Source: CAG-791 sp963591995
GTDB taxonomy: Bacteria; Bacillota; Clostridia; Lachnospirales; Lachnospiraceae
Direction of reading: 5' to 3'
Assembly (NCBI GenBank): GCA_963591995.1
Contig: CAVAUJ010000015.1
Coordinates: forward strand, 1-48,300
DNA length: 48,300 bases
Part shown: positions 1 to 8,649 of the stretch, piece by piece
Numbering within the stretch: the first letter of the stretch is position 1
How the letters are laid out: every line of letters begins with the position of its first letter
Position numbers and translations under genes: made by a program
The notes under the pieces: model-generated
The model's input: the letters and a program-made list of their open reading frames with translations, nothing else
Told to the model about the DNA's origin: nothing
Database searches by the model: none

Positions 1-2
1 AC

Positions 3-989
3 ATGAAATTTTCCAATCAAAGAGATGCGGAGCAGGTGTGGCTTGGCGGTATTTTCGGGCTGGCGACGGGAGATGCACTGGGGTGTCCGGTGCAATTCCA
101 TACCAGAGAAGAGATGGATGCGAATCCGGTTACGGACATGATCGGACACGGCACCTTTGATATGCCGGCGGGGAGCTGGACCGATGATACCAGCCTTGCA
201 CTGGCCACGATGGACAGCATTCTGCGCTGCGGACGGCTGGACCCGGTGGTTGTAATGAAGTGCTACAGCGAGTGGCTTCTGAAGGGAGCGTACACGCCCT
301 TTGGAAAGGCCTATGACATCGGCCATGGGACCATGGATGCAATCCTGTGCTTCCTCAGCAACGATTTTGATGTGACAACCTGCGGCGGAGCAGAGGCTGA
401 GAACAACGGAAACGGATCTTTGATGCGCATTCTGCCGGCCTGTCTTTATCTTCTGGGAACCGGCATAGAGGAGGAAGAGGCCGTGCGGACCGTCGAGCAG
501 ATTTCCGCACTGACGCATGCACATCCGAGGGCGAAGCTGGCCTGCGGAATCTACTATTACCTTGTGAGGGGAATTCTGGAATCCGATCCGTCTACGGATG
601 CTTCTCTGACGGACCTTCTGCAAAAGGGCATCGATGCGGCCATGACGCACTACGGGAAAGAGGAGGAATATCAGCATGATCTTCCCTTCTATGAGAGATG
701 CCGGGACCTGTCGGTGCTGCGGGAGGTGAAAAGAGAGGACATCCGCAGCTCCGGATACGTCGTAGACTCGCTGGAGGCGGCGCTTTGGTGTGCAATTACG
801 ACGGACTCCTATGAGGAGGCTATGGTGCGGTGCATCAATCTGGGAAATGACACGGATACCATTGCGGCGATCAGCGGCGGTCTGTGCGGCCTTTATTATG
901 GCCTGGATGCCATTCCTGCAAGATGGAGACAGCAGCTGCCACGAAAGATTTATATGAAGGATCTTTGTGAAAGAATCGCACAGCGGTAG
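3..989 (+). CDS. ADP-ribosylglycohydrolase family protein
   Basis: Predicted DraG/ARH-type hydrolase that removes ADP-ribose from proteins or from small ADP-ribosylated molecules, normally cytosolic. The 328 residues match the family's usual length. Both metal-binding signatures are visible: GDALG near residues 23-27 followed by WTDDTS at about 59-64, and GNDTDT at about 281-286, whose Asp residues bind the two Mg ions in this family. The central NNGNGSLMRILP stretch is also typical. The ATG lies two bases from the window edge, so the ribosome binding site and any upstream partner cannot be seen. No ADP-ribosyltransferase (DraT) is next to it, so the substrate is unknown. The fold is clear; the physiological target is not. 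Confidence 0.9.
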   Translation: MKFSNQRDAEQVWLGGIFGLATGDALGCPVQFHTREEMDANPVTDMIGHGTFDMPAGSWTDDTSLALATMDSILRCGRLDPVVVMKCYSEWLLKGAYTPFGKAYDIGHGTMDAILCFLSNDFDVTTCGGAEAENNGNGSLMRILPACLYLLGTGIEEEEAVRTVEQISALTHAHPRAKLACGIYYYLVRGILESDPSTDASLTDLLQKGIDAAMTHYGKEEEYQHDLPFYERCRDLSVLREVKREDIRSSGYVVDSLEAALWCAITTDSYEEAMVRCINLGNDTDTIAAISGGLCGLYYGLDAIPARWRQQLPRKIYMKDLCERIAQR

Positions 990-1061
990 AGAGGGACGCA
1001 TGAAGGACGTTGAAATCGTTGACCGGCTGATCCGGCAGCTCGGAGGCGCAGACCTTTTGCG

Positions 1062-1090
1062 TTGACACACCAACGCGTTTGCGCTTTAAT
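1062..1090 (+). promoter_or_regulatory. Sigma-A-type promoter of the ABC importer operon
   Basis: TTGACA at 1062-1067 and TTTAAT at 1085-1090 are separated by exactly 17 bases, a near-consensus housekeeping promoter. It lies about 80 bases before the lipoprotein gene, whose ribosome binding site GGGAGGATG is at about 1159-1167. Confidence 0.7.
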
Positions 1091-1171
1091 GTAGTAAAAC
1101 ATTTCGCCTGTGCGGTGCAGGACGGGCGCGGGGCGAGAGAAGTGCAACCATGAATCAGGGAGGATGATATT

Positions 1172-2248
1172 ATGAAGAAAAAGACATTGGCGATGCTGCT
1201 GGCATCTTCGGTGCTGGCGATGGGCCTGCTGACAGGATGCTCCGGAAGCAGCACGGATACAGCGGCTGCGGCGACAGAGGAGACGGCAGAGGATACGACG
1301 GAGGAGACCTCGGACGATGCGGCAGCGGCAGAGGATGCCGGGGCAGCAGAGACCCAGGACGACGAGAAATTCACCGTCGGCATCTGCCAGCTGGTTCAGC
1401 ACAGTGCGCTGGATGCGGCAACGCAGGGTTTTGAGGATGCGCTGACGGAGCGCTACGGGGATAACGTGACCATTGATTATCAGAACGCACAGGGAGAGTC
1501 CACGATGTGCGCCACCATCATCAATGGCTTTGTCAACAACAACTACGACCTGATTCTGGCCAATGCGACGGCTTCGCTGCAGGCCGCGGTTGCCGCAACG
1601 ACGGACATTCCGATTCTGGGAACCTCCATTACGGATTACGGAACGGCATTGAACATTGAGAATTTCTCCGGAACAACCGGCATGAATGTCTCCGGTACCT
1701 CGGATCTGGCTCCGCTGGACCAGCAGGAGGACATGATTCTCGAGCTGGTGCCGGATGTGAAGAAGGTTGCGATCCTGTATTGCTCGGGCGAGGCGAATTC
1801 CAAATATCAGGCAGAAATGGTGGAGGGATATCTGGAAGAGGACGGCATTTCCTACGAGGAATACACCTTCGCGGATTCCAATGACCTGCAGTCGGTTGTA
1901 ACGGCGGCTGTGGCCGATTGTGACGCCATGTACATTCCTACCGACAACACCGCAGCGTCCAACATGACGATCGTTGCCAATGTGGCGGAGCCGGCCGGCA
2001 TCCCGATCATCTGCGGCGAGGAGAACATGACAAGAGCCGGAGGTCTGGCAACACTGTCCATCAGCTATTATGACATCGGCTATGCGGCCGGTGAGCAGGC
2101 GATCCAGATTCTCTCGGAGGGCGCTGACATCAGCACGATGGAAATCGGCTTTGCACCGACGGTAACCAAGGAGTACAACGCGGATTACGCGAAGGCCATC
2201 GGCATTACGGTTCCGGACGATTATGTGGAGATTCCGGCAGCCGAATAA
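1172..2248 (+). CDS. ABC transporter substrate-binding lipoprotein (PF04392/TrpX-like)
   Basis: Extracytoplasmic solute receptor of an ABC importer. A lipoprotein signal peptide ends in the lipobox LLTGC, with the lipidated Cys at residue 23. An Ala/Glu/Asp-rich linker of about 40 residues follows, then a periplasmic-binding fold starting near FTVGICQLVQHSALD. This opening and the body (QGFEDAL, ANATASLQAA, PILGTSITDYG) are characteristic of the ABC_sub_bind family, whose members include the tryptophan receptor TrpX. The start is set by GGAGG about ten bases upstream. It is the first gene of a lipoprotein-permease-ATPase operon. Substrate cannot be read from sequence; aromatic amino acids or similar small solutes are possible. 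No T-box leader is visible upstream. Confidence 0.88.
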   Translation: MKKKTLAMLLASSVLAMGLLTGCSGSSTDTAAAATEETAEDTTEETSDDAAAAEDAGAAETQDDEKFTVGICQLVQHSALDAATQGFEDALTERYGDNVTIDYQNAQGESTMCATIINGFVNNNYDLILANATASLQAAVAATTDIPILGTSITDYGTALNIENFSGTTGMNVSGTSDLAPLDQQEDMILELVPDVKKVAILYCSGEANSKYQAEMVEGYLEEDGISYEEYTFADSNDLQSVVTAAVADCDAMYIPTDNTAASNMTIVANVAEPAGIPIICGEENMTRAGGLATLSISYYDIGYAAGEQAIQILSEGADISTMEIGFAPTVTKEYNADYAKAIGITVPDDYVEIPAAE

Positions 2249-2270
2249 GGAAGCGTAGAAAGATCGGTAC

Positions 2271-2281
2271 TGTGCTATAAT
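2271..2281 (+). promoter_or_regulatory. Possible extended -10 promoter before the permease gene
   Basis: TGTGCTATAAT at 2271-2281 is a perfect extended -10 (TRTGnTATAAT). The region 17 bases upstream is a poor -35, as extended -10 promoters allow. It would start transcription just before the hairpin at 2287-2328 and could supply extra permease and ATPase message. Confidence 0.4.
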
Positions 2282-2286
2282 TCATG

Positions 2287-2328
2287 AAAAGGCAGCGCGG
2301 GTGCAGCTTTGTGCCTGTGGTGCCTTTT
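2287..2328 (+). terminator. Intra-operon hairpin, likely partial terminator
   Basis: AAAAGGCA (2287-2294) pairs perfectly with TGCCTTTT (2321-2328), enclosing a GC-rich imperfect stem. The short T-run suggests incomplete termination between the receptor gene and the permease gene, a common way to make more receptor than membrane subunits. Confidence 0.55.
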
Positions 2329-2431
2329 CCATTGCAGAGGCGGCGGTTCGGCGCAGAGGCCTTTGCATAGGCCGCGGTGAATGCCGGGGCGATTGCTTTT
2401 GGAAGGTACAACGAAAAGAGAGGGAAGTACA

Positions 2432-3412
2432 ATGGCAGCTTATTTTGCATCCTTGAATCCCACCGCCTTGTGGAATGCGGCGCCGGGCGGTCTGGCCCAG
2501 GGACTGATCTGGGGGATTATGGCACTGGGTGTCTACATGACCTATCGCGTGCTGAATTTCGCCGATTTGTCGGTGGATGGTTCCATTGCCACGGGGGGCG
2601 CGGTGACCGTCATGCTGATTCTGGCCGGCTGGAATCCGGAGGCGGCGCTGGGCATTGCCTTCCTGACGGGGGCGCTGGCGGGACTCGTGACGGGAATCCT
2701 GCATACCTGCCTCGGAATACCGGACATTCTGGCCGGAATACTGACGCAGATTTCCTTGTACTCCATCAATCTGAACATCATGGGAAAGGCCAATCAGGCC
2801 GTGCCGACTGCCACGGTGGCGGTGCATTTTTCCTCGAACGTCCGTTACCTTGGGCAGACCATCGCGTTGACGCTGGTCGTCGATGTGATCATCATCGGCA
2901 TATTCTACTGGTTCCTTGGAACAGAGATGGGAAGCGCGATTCGGGCCACCGGCATCAACGAGCAGATGAGCCGCGCCCAGGGAATCAACACCGGCAGAAT
3001 GAAGGTGCTGGCGCTGGCGATTTCCAACGGACTGGTAGCGCTCTCCGGCGGAATCCTGACACAGTATCAGGGCTTTGCGGATGTAAAGATGGGACAGGGC
3101 GCCATTGTCATCGGCCTTGCGGCGGTCATCATCGGAGAAGTGCTGGGGGAAGCCCTTCTTGGCAAAAGACTGGATTTCATCCTGCGTCTGAGCTTCGTGG
3201 TGATCGGTGCCGTGATCTACTATTTCGTTTATGTTTTCGTTCTGTGGCTGAAGTTCCCTGCCGATGACATGAAGCTGCTGACGGCGATTGTGGTGGCAAT
3301 GTTCCTGGCGGCTCCCTACCTGAAGGAAATGCGTAAGAGCTCCTTCCGTGCGCTGGCAAGACGCAACAAGGCAGAGGCAGCAAAGACGGGCACCGGGAAG
3401 AAGGAGGACTGA
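2432..3412 (+). CDS. ABC transporter permease (BPD_transp_2 type)
   Basis: Membrane-spanning subunit of the importer that starts with the lipoprotein at 1172. About eight to nine hydrophobic segments are spread over 326 residues, with the family-typical YMTYRVLNFADLSVDGS near the N terminus and a central glycine-rich block (LSGGILTQYQGFADVKMG). This matches the permeases paired with PF04392 receptors. The chosen ATG at 2432 follows GAGGGAAG with good spacing; an in-frame ATG at 2381 would add 17 residues but lacks a ribosome binding site. The stop lies two bases before the ATPase gene, indicating coupled translation. The C terminus is basic (KKED end) and cytosolic. Confidence 0.88.
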   Translation: MAAYFASLNPTALWNAAPGGLAQGLIWGIMALGVYMTYRVLNFADLSVDGSIATGGAVTVMLILAGWNPEAALGIAFLTGALAGLVTGILHTCLGIPDILAGILTQISLYSINLNIMGKANQAVPTATVAVHFSSNVRYLGQTIALTLVVDVIIIGIFYWFLGTEMGSAIRATGINEQMSRAQGINTGRMKVLALAISNGLVALSGGILTQYQGFADVKMGQGAIVIGLAAVIIGEVLGEALLGKRLDFILRLSFVVIGAVIYYFVYVFVLWLKFPADDMKLLTAIVVAMFLAAPYLKEMRKSSFRALARRNKAEAAKTGTGKKED

Positions 3413-3414
3413 GC

Positions 3415-4203
3415 ATGCTGGAAATTCAGAACATATCCAAAACCTTTAATCCGGATACCATCAATGAGAAGAAGGCGCTGATTCATGTCAGCCTTACCTT
3501 GAAGGACGGAGATTTCTGCACCGTGATCGGCGGCAACGGCGCCGGCAAGTCTACGCTGATGAACGCGGTGGCCGGCGTATGGCCGGTGGACAGCGGGCGG
3601 ATCATCATTGACGGTGAGGACGTTTCGTCGCTGCAGGAGTTCCGCAGGGCTCCGTATCTGGGACGAGTATTCCAGGATCCGATGACGGGAACGGCCGGCG
3701 ACATGCAGATTATGGAGAATCTGGCGCTGGCGGCCAGACGCGGCGGGAGCCGGACGCTTCGCTGGGGGACAACCAAAAAGGAAACGGCGGAATACCGGAA
3801 CCTGCTCAAGAAGCTGGACCTTGGTCTGGAGGATCGTATGACCTCAAAGGTCGGCCTCCTCTCCGGCGGACAGCGGCAGGCACTGACCTTGCTCATGGCG
3901 ACCATCAAGCGCCCGAAACTCCTCCTTCTGGATGAGCATACCGCGGCGCTGGATCCGAAGACAGCCAAAAAGGTGCTGGATGCCACCGACCGCATTGTGG
4001 AGGAGGGAAAGCTGACAACGCTGATGGTCACGCACAACATGCATGACGCCATTGCGCACGGCAACCGGCTGATCATGATGAGCGGGGGACAGATCATCTA
4101 TGATGTCTGCGGGGAAGAGAAGAAAAAGCTTCAGGTTGCCGATCTTCTGAGGAAATTCGAGGAGGCCGGCGGAGAGGTATCCGATCGTATGGCACTGTCC
4201 TGA
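3415..4203 (+). CDS. ABC transporter ATP-binding protein
   Basis: Nucleotide-binding subunit that powers the importer encoded just upstream. All motifs are present: Walker A GGNGAGKST (residues 39-47), Q-loop region VFQDPMTGT, signature LSGGQRQ (about 149-155), Walker B LLLLDEHTAALDP (about 170-182) and H-loop MVTHNMHD (about 204). At 262 residues it is a normal single-domain ATPase. DEHTAALDP replaces the more common DEPTAALDP, a variant usual in this receptor/permease family. The ATG follows GGAGGACTGAGC and sits two bases after the permease stop, so the three genes form one operon. Confidence 0.92.
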   Translation: MLEIQNISKTFNPDTINEKKALIHVSLTLKDGDFCTVIGGNGAGKSTLMNAVAGVWPVDSGRIIIDGEDVSSLQEFRRAPYLGRVFQDPMTGTAGDMQIMENLALAARRGGSRTLRWGTTKKETAEYRNLLKKLDLGLEDRMTSKVGLLSGGQRQALTLLMATIKRPKLLLLDEHTAALDPKTAKKVLDATDRIVEEGKLTTLMVTHNMHDAIAHGNRLIMMSGGQIIYDVCGEEKKKLQVADLLRKFEEAGGEVSDRMALS

Positions 4204-4337
4204 CGGCAGGCAGGATATCGGATGACACATTTTACACAGCGTTAATGCGTTCTTAACCGGGGAGGGGCACAATGTGCGTGGCTCTGCAGCTTTTGCAGAG
4301 AGGCAACAGCACCATGTGCGGAAGAGAGGATTACGCT

Positions 4338-5573
4338 ATGAGCAAGCTGACATCACTGGAGAAGAAGTGGATTCTGTATGACGTGGCCAATTCGGCCTTT
4401 ACCATGATGGTATCCACAATGATCCCGATTTATTTCAATCAATTGAGCAGAGAGGCGGGGATCTCCGAGGTGGATTATCTGGCCTATTGGGGCTACACCA
4501 TTTCCCTGACCACGATCATTGTCGCTCTTCTGGGACCTGTTCTGGGAGCGGCAGCGGATAAGGGAAAGCGCAAGAAGCCGTTCTTTGCTCTCACGATTGT
4601 GCTGGGGGCCCTTGGCTGTGCGGGGCTGGGGCTTGCAAGGGAGTGGCTGATTTTCCTTGCGCTGTTCTGTGTGGTAAGGGTGCTGTATTCCCTCAGCCTC
4701 GTGATCTATGACTCGACGCTGGTGGATGTCACCACGCCGGAGCGGATGGACAATGTGTCGGCCCTTGGCTATGCCTGGGGGTACATCGGCAGCTGTGTTC
4801 CCTTTATTGCCTGCCTTCTGCTGGTGCTGTTCGCGGACAGGATCGGAATTTCACAGATGCTGGCGCTCTCTCTTTCCATGGTGATCACCGCATTATGGTG
4901 GGGAGGCGTTTCGGTTCCGATTCTGAAGGATTATCAGCAGCGGCATTTCCTCGAGGGCGAGGAAGAACACAAGAGCGTTCTGCGGCAGCTGAGCGTGAGC
5001 CTGCGGGATCTTGTGCAGAACCGCAAGATTCTGCTCTTCCTGCTGGCGTTTTTCTTCTACATCGACGGCGTATATACGATCATTGATATGTCTACGGCCT
5101 ACGGTACGGCGCTGGGTCTTGGCACGACCGACATGCTGCTGGCCCTTCTGGTGACGCAGTTCGTGGCATTTCCGAGCGCGGTGATTTACGGGAGGCTGGC
5201 GCAGAAGGGAATGGCGGAGAAATTGATCCTGATCGCCATTGCAGCGTACGCCGGGATTGCGGTTTTCGCAATTTTCCTGAATGCGGCATGGCAGTTCTGG
5301 GTACTGGCCATTGTGGTCGGCATGTTCCAGGGCGGCATCCAGTCACTGTCGAGGTCTTATTTCACAAAGATTATTCCGGCGGAGCGCTCTGGAGAATTCT
5401 TCGGATTCTATGACATCTGCGGAAAGGGAGCCTCCTTCATCGGCACAACGGTGATGAGTCTGGTATCGCAGGCGACGGGAGTGGCCAATTACGGTGTCGG
5501 CGTCATCGCGGTTTTCTTCCTGATCGGACTGGTGCTGTTCGTGATGAGCACCAGAGAAAAGGCAATGGCATGA
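4338..5573 (+). CDS. MFS transporter, UMF1/Atg22-like
   Basis: Twelve-helix major facilitator related to the UMF1/Atg22 group. The start MSKLTSLEKKWILYDVANSAF carries the group's hallmark YDvANSAF, followed by a long series of hydrophobic segments and the loop AAADKGKRKKPF between helices 2 and 3. The ATG at 4338 has GAGAGGA about seven bases upstream; an ATG at 4272 would add 22 non-conserved residues. The length from 4338 is 411 residues. Its stop overlaps the next start (ATGA), so it is co-translated with the glycerophosphodiesterase. That suggests export or uptake of a small metabolite linked to lipid head groups, but the substrate is not evident. Confidence 0.85.
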   Translation: MSKLTSLEKKWILYDVANSAFTMMVSTMIPIYFNQLSREAGISEVDYLAYWGYTISLTTIIVALLGPVLGAAADKGKRKKPFFALTIVLGALGCAGLGLAREWLIFLALFCVVRVLYSLSLVIYDSTLVDVTTPERMDNVSALGYAWGYIGSCVPFIACLLLVLFADRIGISQMLALSLSMVITALWWGGVSVPILKDYQQRHFLEGEEEHKSVLRQLSVSLRDLVQNRKILLFLLAFFFYIDGVYTIIDMSTAYGTALGLGTTDMLLALLVTQFVAFPSAVIYGRLAQKGMAEKLILIAIAAYAGIAVFAIFLNAAWQFWVLAIVVGMFQGGIQSLSRSYFTKIIPAERSGEFFGFYDICGKGASFIGTTVMSLVSQATGVANYGVGVIAVFFLIGLVLFVMSTREKAMA

Positions 5574-6325
5574 ATACCTTGGTATGGGCACATCGCGGCG
5601 CATCGGAATATGCGCCGGAGAATACATTGATCTCCTTTGAAAAGGCGGCAGAGATGGGCGCAGACGGCGTGGAGCTGGATGTGCAGCTGACGTCGGACGG
5701 AGAACTGGTGGTGGCACACGACGAGTCGCTGGAGCGTGTCAGCGACGGGGACGGCCGGATCAAGGATCATACGCTTGCGGAATTGCGGAGACTGAATTTC
5801 AACCGCACGCATCCGGAATACGAACGGGCGCGGATTCCTCTTCTGGAGGAGGTGTACGATCTTCTGAAGCCGACCGGGCTGACAGTGAATGTCGAGCTCA
5901 AGACAGGTATTTTCTGGTACCGCGGCATCGAGGAAAAGGTGCTGGAGCTCACGGCGAGAAAGGGCATGGAGGAGAGAGTGATCTACTCCTCCTTCAACCA
6001 CTACACGCTGCGGCATATGCGCAGAGAAAAGCCGGACATACGGACAGGACTCCTGTATTCCGACAACTGGATCGATGCGGCGCCCTACGCGAGGGACAAG
6101 GTGAAGGTGAATGCATTGCATCCTGCGCTGTATCATCTGACAGACCCCTCCTATGTGACAACCGCACATGCGTACGGTCTTGCAACGCATGTCTGGACCG
6201 TCAACGAGGAGGAGCATATGCGCCTGTGCAGGGACATGGGCGTGGAGGCGATCATCACCAATCGCCCGGATGTCTGCAGGAGAATTCTGCAGGAGCGTGA
6301 TTTGAGCAGCGCGGGTGGAAATTGA
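5570..6325 (+). CDS. Glycerophosphodiester phosphodiesterase family protein
   Basis: Hydrolyses glycerophosphodiesters to glycerol-3-phosphate and an alcohol. The GDPD TIM-barrel motifs are intact: HRG at residues 8-10, ENT at 18, the metal ligands E35 and D37 in GVELDVQLTSDG, and catalytic His50 in VAHDESLERV. VELKTG and the final WTVNEE and GVEAIITNRPD blocks are also family-typical. At 251 residues with no signal peptide or membrane segment it belongs to the soluble cytosolic class. Translation is coupled to the upstream transporter through an ATGA overlap, so the pair may take up and break down lipid-derived diesters (inference). Confidence 0.92.
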   Translation: MNTLVWAHRGASEYAPENTLISFEKAAEMGADGVELDVQLTSDGELVVAHDESLERVSDGDGRIKDHTLAELRRLNFNRTHPEYERARIPLLEEVYDLLKPTGLTVNVELKTGIFWYRGIEEKVLELTARKGMEERVIYSSFNHYTLRHMRREKPDIRTGLLYSDNWIDAAPYARDKVKVNALHPALYHLTDPSYVTTAHAYGLATHVWTVNEEEHMRLCRDMGVEAIITNRPDVCRRILQERDLSSAGGN

Positions 6326-6346
6326 CAGGACAAGAGAATTTTCAAT

Positions 6347-7912
6347 ATGGTTTTGAGAATACGAGAGCGTAAGGATCCGAAGGATCAGGGAAACAGGGAC
6401 AATTCGGAGAGAGGGAAGCTGACACTGCTGTGGTTTGCGGTGTCAGCTTTTGCCATGTCCGGCATGCAGATACCGACAGCGGTNNNNNNNNNNNNNNNNN
6501 NNNNNNNNNNNNNNNNNNNNNNNNNNNNNNNNNNNNNNNNNNNNNNNNNNNNNNNNNNNNNNNNNNNNNNNNNNNNNNNNNNNNNNNNNNNGGAGATGAC
6601 CCGGACGCTTTATCCGGGGGCCGGATTCGCCTATGCCTTTTCGGCACACAAGGTGGCGCTGCAGGATCTGCAGACGGACGGCGCGGCCGAGGAAACCACG
6701 CTCACACCGGTGCAGGTCAAGGAACGGAACGTTGTAAATGCCGTGTCCGAAACCCAGGGGATTCAAATGGACCGCGCTCTGGCGACCATCCTGTCGGCAA
6801 CGGCGGTAACGGTGGTTTCCGATGCCAACATCGCCGTGCAGATGGCGGAGCTTTCCGATCGCCGGCAGGCACAGATGAAGCTGGATCAGGGCGTCGTTAC
6901 GCCGGAAGAGGCAGAGGCGCTTCTGGAAGCCGCGCGGCAAAACAGTGCACTCGGCGATACGGTTGTCTCCATCGAAAGCGGCGAAGAGGACGGGAGCGAC
7001 AGCACGTCAGCTGCCGGTACAGACGGCGAGGAGCTGGTGGTGGCGCAGGTCAACGATTATATCAATGTGCGCGCGGATGCGGATACCGAGTCGGAAGTAA
7101 TCGGAAAGCTATATAATAAATCTGTGGCGAAGGTCCTGGGCAGAACGGGAAACGGCTGGGTGCGGATCCGGTCCGGAGGGGTTACGGGCTACATCCGCGA
7201 GGAGTACGTTGCAACCGGAACGGCGGCCCGGGAGCTGGCGGATGCGGTTTCGGTAAAGCAGGCGGTGGTGACGACGCAGACACTGCGTGTGCGCGCGGCG
7301 GCGGAGGCGACCTCCGATGTCATCACATTGATCGGGGAAGGGGAAACCCTCGAAATTCTGGAAGAGGAGAACGGCTGGTACAAGATCCGAACAGAGGACG
7401 GGGACGGCTATATCTCTTCGGATTTCGCAGACGTTGAGGAAATATATCCGGAGGCCGTCTCCAGGGAGCAGGAGGAGGCTGCAAGAAAGGCAGAGGAGGA
7501 AGCCGAGGAGGCAGCCTGGAAGAAGGAGAGCGGCAAGGGAACCTCCGCAGGCAGCTCATCGGTGTCGGCCGGCCGGGCGGTTGCCGATTATGCGCTGCAG
7601 TTCGTCGGAAATCCTTATGTGTGGGGCGGATCGAGCCTTACGAACGGCACCGATTGCTCCGGATTTACGATGGCGGTGTATGCGAACTTCGGCATCAGCC
7701 TCCCGCACTATACGGGGGCACAGCAATCCTGCGGGACAGCGGTGGCCTCCCTTTCGGAGGCACAGCCGGGAGATCTGATCCTGTATTCCGGACACGTGGC
7801 CATTTATCTTGGCAGCAATCGGATCGTGCATGCCTCGAACCCCCGAAGCGGCATTACCACGGGAACCGCAACCTACCGCAATATCGTTGCAATCCGAAGG
7901 ATACTGAAGTAA
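6347..7912 (+). CDS. Secreted SH3-domain NlpC/P60 cell-wall hydrolase (contains assembly gap)
   Basis: Peptidoglycan endopeptidase exported to the cell wall. A basic N terminus and one hydrophobic segment (about residues 27-47) act as a signal or anchor. An N-run then hides about 36 codons. Two bacterial SH3 domains follow (about 234-292 and 300-362, each with an NVRA or RVRA start and GWxxIR core), then an Ala/Glu-rich linker and the NlpC/P60 domain (about 408-521). The catalytic Cys is in TDCSGF (about 437), the His in GHVAIYLG and the third residue in HASNP. The frame is open on both sides of the gap. The start is weakly supported; only AAGAG precedes the ATG. It is probably transcribed separately from the hibernation factor gene downstream. 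Confidence 0.85.
   Translation: MVLRIRERKDPKDQGNRDNSERGKLTLLWFAVSAFAMSGMQIPTAXXXXXXXXXXXXXXXXXXXXXXXXXXXXXXXXXXXXXEMTRTLYPGAGFAYAFSAHKVALQDLQTDGAAEETTLTPVQVKERNVVNAVSETQGIQMDRALATILSATAVTVVSDANIAVQMAELSDRRQAQMKLDQGVVTPEEAEALLEAARQNSALGDTVVSIESGEEDGSDSTSAAGTDGEELVVAQVNDYINVRADADTESEVIGKLYNKSVAKVLGRTGNGWVRIRSGGVTGYIREEYVATGTAARELADAVSVKQAVVTTQTLRVRAAAEATSDVITLIGEGETLEILEEENGWYKIRTEDGDGYISSDFADVEEIYPEAVSREQEEAARKAEEEAEEAAWKKESGKGTSAGSSSVSAGRAVADYALQFVGNPYVWGGSSLTNGTDCSGFTMAVYANFGISLPHYTGAQQSCGTAVASLSEAQPGDLILYSGHVAIYLGSNRIVHASNPRSGITTGTATYRNIVAIRRILK
6484..6591. other. Assembly gap (108 N)
   Basis: A run of 108 undetermined bases inside the NlpC/P60 gene. The reading frame agrees on both sides, so the length may be close to true or a multiple of three by chance. 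Confidence 0.99.
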
Positions 7913-7949
7913 ACGGAGAGACACCTCGCGAAGAGGGAAAGGAGCGGCA

Positions 7950-8480
7950 GTGAAATATCACATCACAGGGAAAAACATCGATGTTACACCGGCAATGGAT
8001 CGCGCAATCCGCGACAAGCTGGATCGGCTGAACCAGTGCTTTACCGAGAACACACCGGTGCGCGTGTCAATGGAAGTGAACAAGGACCGGCACAAGATTG
8101 AGATCACCATTCCGGTTCCGGACGGCATCATCCGCTCGGAGCAATCCAGCAACGATATGTACATCAGCCTGGATTTGGCGGCTGCCGTGATCCAGCGGCA
8201 GCTGCAGAAATACAAAGGGAAGCTGGCGGATCGCCACAGAACCTCTCCGGGAACGTTCCGTCAGGAATTCCTGGACCGCAATTTCCTGCCGGAGGAGGAG
8301 ATCACGATCCGCCGGCACAAGCAGTTCGACATGAAGCCGATGTATCCGGAGGATGCCTGCGTTCAGATGGAGCTGCTGGGACATAATTTCTACCTCTTCT
8401 GCAACGCGCAGACGGAGCAGCTGAACGTGGTTTACCGGCGGAAAGACGGCAGCTACGGACTCATTGAACCGAATCTGTAA
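7950..8480 (+). CDS. hpf: Ribosome hibernation-promoting factor, long form
   Basis: Binds the 30S subunit in slow growth and pairs ribosomes into inactive 100S dimers. The N-terminal S30AE/HPF domain (about residues 1-100, MKYHITGKNIDVTPAM and later AAAVIQRQLQKYKGKL) is joined to the C-terminal dimerisation domain (about 115-176, IRRHKQFDMKPMYPEDA and FYLFCNAQTEQLNVVYRRKDGSYGLIEP). The 176-residue length is that of the long Firmicutes form. The start is GTG at 7950 with GGGAAAGGAG just upstream. It lies between the cell-wall hydrolase and the butyrate operon and has no obvious partner. A separate strong promoter begins just after its stop. Confidence 0.95.
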   Translation: MKYHITGKNIDVTPAMDRAIRDKLDRLNQCFTENTPVRVSMEVNKDRHKIEITIPVPDGIIRSEQSSNDMYISLDLAAAVIQRQLQKYKGKLADRHRTSPGTFRQEFLDRNFLPEEEITIRRHKQFDMKPMYPEDACVQMELLGHNFYLFCNAQTEQLNVVYRRKDGSYGLIEPNL

Positions 8481-8502
8481 GGAAAAATTCCCAAATCGTT
8501 CA

Positions 8503-8531
8503 TTGAAAAGGGAGGGGGCGTGTGCTATAAT
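8503..8531 (+). promoter_or_regulatory. Strong promoter of the butyrate operon
   Basis: TTGAAA (8503-8508) and TATAAT (8526-8531) lie 17 bases apart, and the -10 is extended (TGTGCTATAAT). This is the best promoter in the window and fits a highly expressed central pathway. The leader is about 110 bases long and carries the operator-like repeats described next. Confidence 0.85.
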
Positions 8532-8536
8532 TCCGA

Positions 8537-8575
8537 TTGTGACAAAAAATTAACAAAGTCACAAACGAACGTTCG
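8537..8575 (+). promoter_or_regulatory. Operator-like inverted repeats (Rex-like) in the butyrate operon leader
   Basis: TTGTGAC (8537-8543) and GTCACAA (8558-8564) form a perfect 7+7 inverted repeat around the transcription start. Inside lies TTAACAA (8550-8556), the exact half-site of the redox repressor Rex (consensus TTGTTAAnnnnTTAACAA). Together with TTGTGAC it makes an imperfect Rex box, but the gap is six rather than four bases. CGAACGTTCG (8566-8575) is an adjacent perfect palindrome of the kind bound by TetR-type repressors. Rex control of crt/thl operons is established in clostridia; here it is inferred from sequence only. Confidence 0.5.
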
Positions 8576-8649
8576 GTTATCCCGGCGTTCAGGCACAGGC
8601 GCACAAGGTGAACAGCATAGAATCGTTGAGCAATCATTTGGAGGAAATC

